The notes under the pieces: generated by a model
Told to the model about the DNA's origin: nothing
The model's database searches: none
What the model saw: the letters and a program-made list of their open reading frames with translations, nothing else
Assembly (NCBI GenBank): GCA_010094045.1
Contig: ML986598.1
Span: 310,001-374,000 of the forward strand
DNA: 64,000 nt
DNA from: Lojkania enalia
Lineage: Eukaryota > Ascomycota > Dothideomycetes > Pleosporales
Direction: 5' to 3'
Part shown: positions 9,763-22,262 of the stretch, one piece after another
Layout: each line of letters opens with the position of its first letter
How positions within the stretch are numbered: the stretch's first letter is position 1
Program-made: the position numbers and the translations under genes

Positions 9763-12700
9763 CTACGGCTTGAACAACTGTTCTTTCCTAAAGAACATTA
9801 GGAACCCGACACAAATTAAACCCTGCAGCACAAGCGCAACCCAAAAGATGCCATTCCCGAGGCCCTCAATTGATAGTGCTAGGTTAGGGAAGATGGGGCC
9901 AGGTCCAAGCTTGTTCGGGCTTGTCGCCCTGGCCACGATCGTCGCCACTGAACCAACGACTTGCGCAGCGGTGAGGGTGAACCCGACATGAAACCTCGTC
10001 ATCGTCTGTAATAAGATCATACCAAAACCAACGCCTTGAAGTGCGTCAAGTACACCAAGCCACAGCCAAAGTGCTCGACCTAGCAGTGCGCCAATAGCAG
10101 GCGTAGCCGCCCAGGGGATATAGAGGCCCATCCCGGACGTACCCCATAGCATTTGTGCCCATCGTGGAGCACCAAGACCAATGGCAAAGATTGGTAAGAT
10201 CCACGAGTGCTCAATACTCAATTTCCGAAATACGGAGAAGAGGCCGATCCAAACGAGGACGAAGAAAATAAAAACGAGGATAGCAATGCCCCAGGCCGGA
10301 ACGAGGTTGGAAGACCAGAGGTACCGCCAGTTGCGACCGTAGGGGGCGGAAAGGAAGTAGTTCTGTATTACTACAACTACAAAGAACCACAGGATAACTT
10401 TGCGACGACGAATAGAGTTATAGAAGGAGGGCATTGAGCCGGGGGTACTGCGATAAAACTCCGGTAATCCTACGAAAAGTACAATGCCAATGAGGGCTAG
10501 TAAGATAGCGACTGGGGTGGTTACAGCGGTGATGTACGGTGAGGACGTGAAACCAGTTGGATTTTGACCTGAGGCCGAGATGTTGGAAAGGTACGAGCCC
10601 CAGTACCATAGCACCGTGACATAAATTTGCTGTGTGCCTTGCACAACGCAAGCTCGGAAGACCCAAGTATGCGTTGCCGTACCACCCTCTGAGCCGAAGT
10701 TAAGGGCAAAGAAGAGTGAACCAGAACCTGATGCAAGTGCGTAAATGCCTGTTGCAACGTTTTGGATCCAGCCGCGAGCCGAAAACGAGGTACCGTAGGG
10801 AGCCATGCCAAGAATGAAGAATGCGAGACCGTAGCAAAGGAACGGAAGTGCGACGACATAGCGGGCGGGAATGAGGCGATATATAGTCCACCAGGTAATT
10901 GATGCAGCGAGATAGATCGATGCTATAATGTACAGCTTCGTCGCAGTTTGACCAATCTCGCCAGAGAGAAGCGTAATCTGGTATGAATTTGCGGCAAGAA
11001 TTTGGCCAAGAGCGAGGAAAAATGCGTACAGTGGCCAATCTCCAATTTTGTACTGGATTATTTTGCGAAGACCTTTGGGCGGTGTATAGTCATTGCCTAA
11101 CTCGAATTCATCAACGACGCTTACACCTTGCATAGACGAGCCGCAAGATCCATTCCCGCTAGAACCGCTATCGCTTACAGAAGAAGCTTTTGTGGACGAG
11201 GTCTTAACGCCTAGCTTAGCATTATGGAAGCGGCTAAACCAGTGCTTCTCCGACTTGACGATAAACTCTTCGATGCACAATTCGTTGGTTGACGTTCGAC
11301 CATTCAAACCGCCAAGGAGCCTATCGAACTGCTTCGTATACGTGCCTTGTGAGTCCGTGAAATACGGCTCAACCTTCTGCATACGGTAGCTCTTTTCCTC
11401 TCCGATGACAGACTTGAGGCTGAGCACCGAAGGGTTGGCGCTAGTCTGCAGAGGGAATTGCTGCATCGACCTTGAAACTTGAGCTCCTGATGGGTTAGTA
11501 GGCCCTAGGCCTGGGCCATGTTTAGGAGAGACTTGGACGGATGTACCGGAATCGTGGGAGTTTTGGCGTGACATATGCTTCGTGAAGGCTGCGCGACCTA
11601 GCCCTCTGCGAAGGTCATTGCCCACTGTATTCAAAGAGTCAACATTTTTCTCGAGCTCGATACCCCCAACACTGGGTATTGGAAAGAGAGTAAATCCACT
11701 GCCACGCTCTGATGGGCTCTGAGCTGCAGGCGATGCGGGTGCAGGACTAGCGGAAACAGACACCGCCGCAGAATTTAGACTGAGAGGTGGCGGTCGATTG
11801 CGACGTCCATACGAGAAACTTGAATTGCTACGAGATCTAGGAAGCTGTGGGATTGTTGGATCTTCTTCATGGATCATAGTCGAAGCCCTGTTCGGGCTGG
11901 AAGTTCGACTTGCTACCCGAGTACTAATCATTCGGCTAGGGGGTCGAGTACTTGCCGGAGTGGTGTATAGCGATCCCGGAACAGAGGGCAGTGGAGTAGG
12001 ATCGCTAGAGGAATTTCCTTGAGTAGAAACGGACCCTCGGCGCTTTCCATTCTGATGGCAGCTGATAGCGCCCGCCTGTAACTTCTCAAGATCCTCGACC
12101 CATTGGACGACTGGAAAGCGTTGGAGAGCAGAACGGGCTCTCATCTCGGCACGCTTCTGCTGTGGACATGCGATGGCGGCTTGGATTGCACTTTGGAACT
12201 GTCGGATAAGATGCTTAGTGGTAGTAGATTCAATAGTAAACCACCAACCAGGCATGGATCCAAGACCACCTACTCGTGATCCGACACCGAGAGCCCCTTT
12301 GCGACCAAACTCGACGGCAACAAGACCAAAAGGTTCATCGCGTGAAGGAATCAGGGCAAATTCTGCGCCAGAAAAGATGTAGGGTGGTAAGACCGTGAAC
12401 TCTGGCTTCGAACACACCCGATCGGGGTAGAGCTCCATAAGTCGCTGGAGTTTCAACGCGGCAAATTTGCCGTAAAGGTCGATCACAGGTCCAATGCAGA
12501 TAAGCTGCGTCTTAGAATTCTTTTCCAGGATTGACGGGAAAACATCGGCGATGATGTCGATCCCTTTCTGCATAGACCAACGGCCGACGAAGACGAAGAG
12601 CTCTGCGTCAGGATCTACCTGAAGGCCTGCCCATTCTTGGGCTTGGGTCCGAAGCATCTTTCTTTCGGCCTCTAGGTTGCTGTCAATCGATACAGCCTTT

Positions 12701-15700
12701 GGCAGCTTGTGGTTTTTGTTCCATTCCGCAGTATCAGATGGATCAGGATTAGGTAATGATCCGATCTTTGAGAGCCCCCAGAAGATCGGGTACCTCGCGA
12801 ATGATCGCTTGCCGTATTTTTTGGATACCCCAACTGCGCCATATCCTCGTTGATGAATTCGAAGGTAGCTAGCTCCAGCATGGAGAAGGTTAAATACCTC
12901 CCCAAACTGGACATACTTCGTGACGACATTCTTGCCGAGGTTAAACACTCTGCAAATCTCATCCATGTCCTCGGGCCTTTTTATAGACCAAAGGCCTTGG
13001 AACTCAGCATTGTGCAGCGAGAGGCAGCAAGGTGGAGCACCATTTGGAAGGAGATAGAGGGGTGCCAAAGCACCGTGGTAGTCATTGATGTGATAGAGGT
13101 CAATTTCTGGGAACCGACGAAGAGCCTCTGCAATACACTGATTCCATGCTGAGTAGTATATGGCGCTGTTCATATCGTCCATTCGAGCTGGGTAAGGCTC
13201 ATTCTTGGTCTGTGCCCGGAAAACAGGCGCATCAAGAAGAACGAAAGTGATGTTCCGATAGCGGTGGTATTGGACAGAAATCGTATACGCTTGGTCCATG
13301 ATGGTGATATGCATGGGCTCGACGACCTGATCTACTGGGTATTCGAGACCACCAACGCAAGGAACTACCCAGATAAGATCTTGATGCTGGAGGTTCTTGC
13401 CCATGAGCGAAGCCATCACTCCAAGACCGCCAATCTTGATTCTCATTTTCCAATCCTCGATCTCATATTCCATGGTTGCAATAAGCACAGTGCGGCGGCT
13501 ATTCTCGTCTTCAGTGGCAAACCCTTCCCGCCATTGCGGGTTCTGCCTATCGGTCGGCTTCTGTCTTAGCAAGCTAAGCGTGCTACCAGCCGGTCGTCTG
13601 ATCATAGAACCAGAGAAGACTGAAAGGCTGCTCATGCTGGATTGCGACTTTTCGGAAATCCCGTGCTCATTAAATTTGACATCATAGAAAGATCTAACGA
13701 ACAAAAAAATGACTAGCGAGCCAAGGCCGAGAGGAACAATCGCAAGGAGGATAGCGATAGTGAGTTGCCTCCATGCGGACCCAATGGGTTCGAAGTGGTA
13801 ACGGAGACTTGCGTCGTTCGCAACTAATTTGACCCCGACAAACGGCATTGCTGGATTCGTTATGTTGATGACGTTTTTGCCTAAGCTAGTTGGTGGAAGC
13901 CAATCGAGAATGTGATCGTGGTCGACATCGCCGTAAATCTTCGATTTGTCGGGCTGCCCATCAGGGTTGATGCCCCATGTGCTCAATATCGCGGTTGTTG
14001 GATATTCGACCATCATGTCTAAGTGCCATTGGCCCGTACCTGTATCATACATACTATCTGTCAAGCCAGAATCGAAACCGTATAGGTTCCATGGACCGGT
14101 GACGTGCATGTGAGGCCATCTTCGGGGTGTATCAAAACCAATATCACCGTGTTGAACATGCTCCATACTACCGGCTTTCTCGCTCCAGTAGCGGATCATC
14201 ACGTGTTCGCCTTGCCATTCCTGTTCTTTGGTCCCTGACCAGAGTTGCTTTTCAAGGGTAGCATTTACTGAGCTATAGTCTCTCCACTGGCTCCAAGTGT
14301 TTCCCCAGTTCAGGGAGTATTGCCATTTGTCCGCACCGGTGGCCTTGTGTGTAACTCTTAAATTACCTGTTTCCTTGTCTTGGTGAAGAAGAGATGTAGA
14401 ATAGTTGGCAGTCGCAGGGAACACCATTGGATTGTTCAATTGGCCAATACGAAACATGAAGTGGTCTACTGCGTTGGTATACATCTTAGTTGATTTGGTT
14501 GAGACGTTATTGATTGTGTAGACATGAATACCGTCGTACACGTTTTCAAATTCTCCACTCAGTGTCCAAGTAGTAGCGATCTGGCCCACATGTTGTTGCG
14601 GCTCGGGTTCAACGACAGAACAAACAGCGCTTGAGGTATTGAGCCGGGCTTGCTGTCCGTGAATGGTTGTAGACGAGACAGAGAAGTTGCGCACAGTGCC
14701 TTCGCAGTCCATCTCGCTCGAAAAATGCACTTCGAAGGGAACCACTTGCGGCTCTCCGTCGAGTACCTGGGATATTATGCGAGCATCATGACCAGGTATG
14801 ACCTTGGTAATCGTTGGGCCCGGCATCATCCATTTGTCTTTTGGCACGAGAAGTTTGTAGGACCAGGCCTCCATTACGAGATTACTTAAACACCCGTTGG
14901 CCTCTTCGGAGTTTTCGATCTTGAGCTTTGCTATAGAAGTTTCCAGTGTGTACTCCTCGTAGGGAAAGAAAAGGTTCTTGACAGTCGTGTACTCGGGGAA
15001 CGGTGCAATGAGGCCTTCACCATAACTCTGGCAGTTGAATGTATAGTTGACCGTCTTGTTATCATTTGAATATATGATCCAAAGGCCTTGGTTCCCTAGT
15101 TCACCGGTGTCAGCGAAATCCTGCACATCAGGAAATCGACCACGGTAGATGCTCCAGATTCCGGTTGGCGAGGGCATGCCCAAACTTCCAGGAAGATATA
15201 TATCGTACGTCTGGCTCGAAAGGGTCTCGAGATAAGCTCCCTCGTTTAGTACTGTATACTGTTGTCGAAGCTCGTAATGTCTCTTGAGGATGTTCCGCAT
15301 GAAATGCGAAGGATCGCGATGATCTAGACTGACAGAATCATCCCCGCATCCACGAAGCGCTCTGTCGAAGGGCATGCCGACATACACTTCTTCGCCGAGC
15401 TTATAACAACCGTGCATCTGCCATGCTTGTTGAGAGGCCATAGGTGTCCGGCCGAAAACGTAGTCGGAAGCTTGATTCTCCAAAACGTATGCTTCTTGCT
15501 CTTCACCCCAGAGCTGGAATGGCGCACCAGGCATCATCAAGTTCGCAATGAAGAGGCCAAGGAGGTGTTTTTGCGTCCCATTGGCTAATGCCGGCCACCG
15601 GAACACGTCCTGATTGGTCATACCCCATAGGTGTCGGGGATCAAACTCGCCAGTGTATGCATTTGCCATATCCTCGTGAAGAAGGAGATCATGCCAGAGG

Positions 15701-17074
15701 TGCACGAAGTCAACGCCTTCCAGCCCGATGGGCCCGTCAAGACCTAGAAATCTGGTCATGGCGCCGTAGAAAGGATAGTGAAAGGCATCTCCATCCAATG
15801 CAGTGGAACCAAATGACCGGAGATAATTGCTATCGTTTTTCACGTTGATCGAAGCTACTGCCTGGCTCATGTTCTTGAAGGCTTGATTAGGTTGTTTTCC
15901 GCGACCAACTATGAGTGAGGCATAAGGAATCTTGCTAACAATTTCTCCGACAATGAGAAAGTTATCTTTGCCGAATCGACGTGCGCATGCTCGTTGATGA
16001 TCCGACCATTTCGCATGGATGTCAATCGGAGTCTGTGCTGCTTTATCCATCCGAAACCCGTCAATATCGAGCATAGCGATCTGAATACACGAAAAGTGCA
16101 TGATTTTTGCTAAGACGTCGTCGCGCCAGGTCCGGAGACGGTCTTGTACACCAGCAAATTTCGCGAGCTGAGTTTCCCAAACAGGGACTTCGCCAACACC
16201 TTTCATGTCGCCATACTAAAGCCCATCAGCGATATCATTCAACGTTGGATTTCCGCGTTTGCTTACATGATCAAACTCGCTGTCTTTGCATGGTCGGTCC
16301 ATTGCGCTAAGAACTGATTGGTTGGTGAGGGGAAAGCCATCCTGGCCCCACATACGTGGATAGCTGCATGTGGCGTTGAGCTCGTTGCTAACATGAAAAT
16401 CCAAATACTGGCGACTCGTTTTATACCGAACATCGTACTCATCCCATTTGAAAGGAGCCGTTACGTTCTCCGAACCGACCCATTGGAGCAAGTCTCCCAT
16501 GGTGCCTAGAGTATTGTCCAAAATAACGTACATGTTGCGCCGGTGGATTTCAGTGATAAGATCGCGCCAATCCTGGATCGCTCCATGATGATGGTCAAGG
16601 AGTGTAAAATCCAGTGCACCGAAACCGTCGCTAGACCATGGCATATTGATGAATGGTGTTCCGGAGAGGTAAATGGCCTATGTAGCATTTAGACTAGTTT
16701 CTACTATTAATTGTGCGAAATACCTTGATTCCCATGCCCTGAATGTAATCGAGATTATTCTTCATTCCTTTGGCATCTCCACCAAAGCGAAACTGATTGC
16801 TCGTCCAGTCATGCTCAAAGGTCGTCTCATTAGCCTCGTTGTTGGTGGGGTCTCCATCGACATAGCGGTCTAAAGTGATAACATAGAAGGGAAATCTCCA
16901 ATTAATAGGGGAAGGGTGGTATGTATGATTCTCCCATTCGCCCCAGTAGTCCAACGGATCGACTGCAGTTTTGTTCAAGTTCAGATTCCATCCAACATGA
17001 TCGGGGTCATAACGAAGAGCAAGTGTAGATACAACGAGACAGAACAACGACAAGAGAACATGATTGGCATCCAT
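9763..17074 (-). CDS. ags1: Alpha-1,3-glucan synthase (Ags/Mok family)
   Basis: Rebuilt from three exons: 17074-16724, 16677-16267 and 16215-9763, giving 2404 residues, the usual length. The introns are 46 and 51 nt. The second is a multiple of three and ends in an in-frame TAG, so it can be mistaken for a premature stop; skipping it joins SEFDH to YGDMKG as the family expects. The start is the ATG at 17072-17074, followed by a signal peptide (LLSLFCLVVSTLA). Domain order: extracellular GH13 domain with DIDGFRMDKA (about residue 306) and TNQDVFRW; one membrane helix (about 1070-1100); cytosolic GT5 glycogen-synthase-like domain with KIGGLGVMA (about 1170) and PSRDEPFGL (about 1547); a Ser/Pro-rich linker; and a C-terminal multi-helix region (about 1980-2400) thought to export the polymer. 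It makes cell-wall alpha-1,3-glucan at the plasma membrane. Confidence 0.95.
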
Positions 17075-17183
17075 TGTCACTATCCAGTGCTCTCTATCTC
17101 AACAGGATTTAGCAAAGATTGAAAGAGAAGGCAGTCCTTGGCATTAGAGTTTCCGGCGCCTCGGACGCTTTTATGGTAGATTC

Positions 17184-17199
17184 TTTTTTTTTTTTTTTT
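17184..17199. promoter_or_regulatory. T16 tract upstream of the glucan synthase start
   Basis: Sixteen consecutive T on the plus strand (A16 in the sense of the minus-strand glucan synthase), 110 bp upstream of its ATG. Poly(dA:dT) tracts of this kind often exclude nucleosomes in fungal promoters. Whether it lies in the promoter or the 5' UTR cannot be told from sequence alone. Confidence 0.35.
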
Positions 17200-17201
17200 C
17201 G

Positions 17202-20200
17202 TGGCCGTCACGCAAACGCTTCAGCGACACTGCAATGTGGGACAGCGACCCTGCGTCTGCGCCGCTGCCGCCCGGAATACAAGGACGAGGGATGCTCCGC
17301 TTCCTAGGGTGTAAGAACCCATTAGGTCGGGAAGAAAAATATTGAGCGACTTCATGCAACGATGCACCCAGAAGAGGATTCATAGTCTAGGCAGGGCCTG
17401 TGGGTGACACACAGATGGGGAGTCTAGTGGATTGATTGCCTGGGTGATTCTGTTGACGGACGACCGCTATCATGTTGGGGTCCAGCCAACGGCAATCCGG
17501 TGGCTCCTGTGTAGAAGCTTTCTAAGTTTTTGATAACAGACAACCACTATCGCACGCGAAAGCAAGGGACATCTGCATTGGGTAGAATTAGCATTAGGCG
17601 CTGATAAGGGAAGGATCTGCGTGTGGCCGGTAGTGAACAGGGCACCAGAATTTCTCCGGCCAGGGGCAGGAACTGTACGCATATTAAGCTTAACAAGATG
17701 TGTGGCGCCAAAGCCTCAATGGCGCAAGTGGCCACTCACGTACAATCTTTGAAGATGCGAGGATTCTTGGCGACCCAAGTGTCCCACTCGTCGGGTAAAT
17801 CCATGAACGGCTTTTTGAAGAAATCCCCTTGTCGGCGATCAAACTTCCGTCCCCTGAGAGCCGCATTCGGCTATGCAATCTATCAGCCCTGTCTAGTTCA
17901 GGCCAACACAATTCAGACGCCGAATAAGCACTCCTACCCACCTCATGCCCTTCAACTTCTCGATGGCTTATACCCATGCATGTAATTAAAGAACCTTCAC
18001 TCTTGTGTTGTTCTTGCTTCTTTCAGGGAAGGATATGCTGTTGAGGCATTCGATGACCACAGCATGGACCCCACCTGTTTTTTTTACAGCATCTCCTCTA
18101 TCAGTAGAATCGCGGACTCTTGGTATGTCTTTCTTAATTACTCCCTCAAACTATTGAATGCGTATCGCTGCTGACAGTAGTTGAACATACAACTAAATAG
18201 GGTACCGAAGATCCAGAAGACCCATCTGCAACCACATTCTTAGCTTGTAGGCTTATTACAGCCGAATTCAGTGTCGGCAATATTGTTGAGATAATCCACT
18301 TCCCAGACAGTACAGCCTCGCTTGCACACCAAAACATGTCTAGACAAGATCGCCGTCGTCAGTGACAATTCCCCTTCTCAGCTCACAAGTAGCTCGTAGT
18401 TGAGTCCCAATCAAATAATCGCAAATGGCCATGGTGCCCTCAACCATGTGCGACCTTGGCGGAACCGGAGGTCAGGTTAGACCATGATGGTTCGCCAGGG
18501 AATGCCTGTATATCGTGCGTCTGTGAAAATAGGCCAACAGTATCAAAGTTTCGATGGGCTTTGTTGCAAGACGGAAAATTGTACTACTTTCGGTGAATTG
18601 TACCGTGCAAAATTATAGCCGCGACCAATCACAATGAGGACAACCTAAGAAAAATACCTGATATGGCTGACAAGAGAATAATACTCGGAACTAAGGAGAT
18701 TTCATTAGTGCCAAATTCGTCCAAGGATAAAGCATTGCGGGATGTGCAGTAACCATGCACTTCCACCCCACTAGGGTAGCAATTGTGTAACGTATGGGCG
18801 GACATCGAGCCCAGGATTCCCAATTTCGACTCTACTGACGTGCAACGGATCTATAGATGGAAGTACCATTTGTATCGACTTCTTTAATCCTATTTTCGTC
18901 TTTGGGTCGACTCTTGAAGAAATCAGAACCAAGATTCCAATTTTGAGTCAAATGCAGTTCGCTGATAGATAGTGGGGCCTTTCTTAAGACGGGAGGATCA
19001 ACCGCCAAGAGCTGTATATTCGTTTGGGCACACACATGGCCGAGATCCGAAAGATATGCAGGACGAATGACAGTATGCTATTCTGACCGTGATACTGCAT
19101 ATGCATATGCTGATTCCATGGAGCTGCCATGGAAGTTACGTTCTTCTCGCCATGCCTTCGCTAAAGTGCAATACCCGAGGGGTTTCCATAAAGGATGTCT
19201 AGAAATGCAAACCCAGAACATAGATATCAGGATCGCAGAATCTGCAGGAGCCGAATCCGCGGAATGTAGATCCGCGCCATACACAGGATAGTTGACAAGA
19301 ACTAGAGTGTTTCTTAGCCGCCCTGATCGCTAAAGGGTAATCAACTATCCTACGGATGCCTGCGGAACGGTAAATGTGGGAACACGTGGGATGCATCCAA
19401 GAGGTTCGCGGTGAGCCGTGACAGATGTGCCCACCGGGTTTGAACTGACCAGATATGCCGCTGGAGGCACGGTAGAGGTATCGATGATTTTTTTCAATAT
19501 TCTTTGCCGGTCTCGCATGCTGTCTCAGCAGTAACCTGTGGCAGCTCAAAGGTGTGAATAATGTCGAATTTTATCCTAATGGCTGTGACCCCGCCGGCTG
19601 TAAGGAGGATATCGCGACTAGCGTACCAGGAAGAAGCAAATAGAACGTAGATGAGTCCTGGACGGGATTGCTCTGCGCATTTTTGCATCGCTCGACTGCT
19701 CCCTGAAGCTTCTGTTAAGCGATCATTGACCTGAACTTGCAGAGTGGAAGCTCTTCCTTGTTGCACATCCCCACAGATGCAATTTGAGCTGGAACGCATA
19801 TATCCGAGCGAGTTGGGACTGAGACACATAGATCAGAACATGCATCCGTCGGGATGATTGCCTACATGAGGAAGACCGAATGTAGGGACCTCGGGAAACA
19901 TCTGTAGCTCGTTTTGATCAATGTCGGTATGGAGCTCAGCAACTGAGGTTCTTAGGAAATCTAAACTCTACCGCGATATTAAACACAGCAACATTGATAG
20001 GTGGAAAAAAAAAACCCGATGGAAGTTGCGATAGGAGATGAAATAGGATGAATGGGACAGCGTAACATGGAGTGAAAGTCCGGACATCGTGTCGCCTTTT
20101 CACACCGTAGCGAAAGATTATATAAGCTGTCCTTGGCTACTCACCGAGTGACAAGTGGAGCTCGACATTCGCATTCTCCGTCTCTATTTTATCTCTTAGT

Positions 20201-21175
20201 TTTCATAAAATCGTTGTAGTGAAACCACTATCATCGATTATAGTTGCTGGAAGTGATGGCAGAAGTCAATGCCTCTTCCACAAACACGTGACTATACAAC
20301 TAAACGTGCATTCCAAGGCTCTATCCATACACCCGTACGTTAGCGGGAGCTCTAGAGACTCATACTATCTTATTTTGCTTCTAGCCTCCAGCTAGCTAGT
20401 CTCATTAACGCTAGTCTAATTTATCTTCCTTCCCCGGATTTGAGCAACGCCACAAAGCCGTTAACTCCATCCAACAAGGGAAATCACGACGTTGTTCCTA
20501 GAAGACACAAAATTAGCTTTATCTCCTTATAGTACAAAAAAAAATAAAGCCAACTATTAATCTTCATAATATGTAGTGGCGATGTTCACGGCTTCTCGAA
20601 GTATCATCCTTTGTGCCATGTAGCGCAGAGTGTATAATTTTATGAAGGGTCGCTTCCCAACAATCTAGGCGAAGAATCCTTCGCATATTCAGATTTTGCT
20701 TCATTATCTCCTGTTGATCTTTCAACTTGGCCTGTGTTCAGGAAGTTTTAAGAGCTCTTTATGCATTGCTGAGGTTGGACGTCTCCACTAATCGGCGATT
20801 TGTCGCACATCTAGACCTGTTTCGTACAACCACCAACCAACTACTTACCGCTTTTTTGTACATTGTGGGCAAACTTTCATCCGCAATAGGTTGGACGGAA
20901 AATGTATTTGCACGGCTATTGGTGCTTCTAGAAATCGTTCACATGGCTTCGTACAAAAGACCTCAAAATGGTTTCTGTCAGCCTATCGCCTCTAACAGCT
21001 TATAGATAGGCTCCTACATCTAGACTCTGACACTATGTAGCGGTTTCGCTCTCGCACAAATTGTTAGCCCCGACGTTCTCTCTTCATATTTGCCACGGAC
21101 TTAGGCTTACTAAACTCCGTTTCTATGACGCCGTGCATTGTGAATGCTTCATAGCAGGCGTTACCTTGAGGAACC
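17202..21175. other. 4-kb gene-poor region between glucan synthase and SDR
   Basis: Divergent upstream region of two genes. No frame with a recognised domain. Two short frames near 18017-18170 and 18190-18363 read somewhat protein-like (for example ITAEFSVGNIVEIIHFPD) but are broken by stops, and may be gene relics. A perfect 11-bp inverted repeat lies at 19285-19295 and 19341-19351. A leucine-rich open frame at about 20720-21005 has no ATG start and no recognised family. Confidence 0.35.
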
Positions 21176-21183
21176 TATATAAA
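21176..21183 (+). promoter_or_regulatory. TATA box of the SDR gene
   Basis: TATATAAA lies 133 bp upstream of the SDR start codon, a workable distance for a core promoter with a roughly 100-nt 5' leader. The start codon itself has a good fungal context (CACCATGGC). Confidence 0.5.
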
Positions 21184-21315
21184 TTCAGACAAAGTTCACT
21201 TAAGCCCAGCATTAACATCTAAGATTTTCTAGTTTCACAACTAGATCTCAAAGTCTGGCACCATTCTCAGTTCGAAAAGGACACTCTCCTTGAGATATCA
21301 TCGAAAAGCACCACC

Positions 21316-22068
21316 ATGGCCTCAGACAAAAGCATCATCCTTATAACCGGCGCTAGCAACGGTATTGGCTATGACACGTCGTACCACCTCGCCGCCGCGT
21401 CTCCAAACTACCATGTCATAATGTCAGCTCGCACACCTTCCAAAGGCGAGGCAGCCCTCAAAGAGATCCAAGCTCGCAACCCCCAAGGTACACTCAGCTT
21501 CCTTCAACTAGACGTGTCATCCGACGAATCCATCGCAACCGCCGCGAAGAAAATCGAGGAAGACTTCGGCCGTCTAGATGTCCTGGTCAACAACGCGGGG
21601 ATCTACCTACGCGACGCAACACGAGACAACCTTCGAAGCACATTCGATACCAACGTCTTCGGTCCCTTGCTACTCACCCACGCATTGGAGCACTTGCTCA
21701 AGAAATCCAAGGACCCGCGAATCATCAACGTGAGTTCGGGACTCGGAAGCATAACAAACCGCGCGGATCCTGAACACGAGAACTATCAGGTCCCGTTTTA
21801 CCCGTACCGCATGTCGAAGGCTGCTCTCAATATGATGTCGACTTGCCAGGCCTTCGAGTTTAAGGAGTGGGGAGCCAAGGTTTGGGCGTACTGTCCTGGG
21901 TATGTTGTCACCGATCTAACAGGAAAGGAGGATAGGGAAAATAGAATAGCGCGTGGGGCAGAGAGCTCGGAAACTAGTGCGCAGGGGATACTTGAGATCA
22001 TCGAGGGTAAGAGGGATGGCGAGGTAAACAAGTTTGTCAGGCGTTACGGATTACAATACCCCTGGTAA
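21316..22068 (+). CDS. Short-chain dehydrogenase/reductase (SDR), classical type
   Basis: A single exon of 250 residues, the classical SDR length. The Rossmann cofactor motif TGASNGIG is at about residues 11-18, the NNAG motif (VNNAGIY) at about 92-95, and the catalytic Ser in INVSSGLGS is followed by Y164-R-M-S-K168. The Arg in SART after strand beta-2 favours NADP(H), as in many carbonyl reductases; this is inference. The substrate cannot be told. The gene is convergent with the phosphodiesterase, with 194 bp between their stop codons. All catalytic residues are present, unlike the second SDR at 55 kb. Confidence 0.9.
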   Translation: MASDKSIILITGASNGIGYDTSYHLAAASPNYHVIMSARTPSKGEAALKEIQARNPQGTLSFLQLDVSSDESIATAAKKIEEDFGRLDVLVNNAGIYLRDATRDNLRSTFDTNVFGPLLLTHALEHLLKKSKDPRIINVSSGLGSITNRADPEHENYQVPFYPYRMSKAALNMMSTCQAFEFKEWGAKVWAYCPGYVVTDLTGKEDRENRIARGAESSETSAQGILEIIEGKRDGEVNKFVRRYGLQYPW

Positions 22069-22262
22069 ATGTTACAAATGTCTAATTATGGAAACAAGGT
22101 GACAGATCGGCTGTAGGATGTCTATTTATTGCAGAAAAAGTAGGCTCTTGGTCAAATTTGATTAATAGTTATACTTCTTTTACTCGGACTTTTCCGCTTC
22201 TGCAGCCCAAGTTTCGTTCCCTTGTTTTGACCTTCCCGCCTCCTCTTCTTCTTTCCAATTCC

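Noticed and set aside
16216..16218. In-frame TAG splitting the glucan synthase into two genes
   Set aside because: It is the last triplet of a 51-nt GT-AG intron; removing it restores the conserved family sequence.
19285..19351. Second perfect 11-bp inverted repeat as a regulatory site
   Set aside because: Same reasoning; no associated gene or repeated occurrence.
20720..21005. Leucine-rich open frame upstream of the first SDR
   Set aside because: Has no ATG start, an in-frame TGA just upstream and no recognised family.
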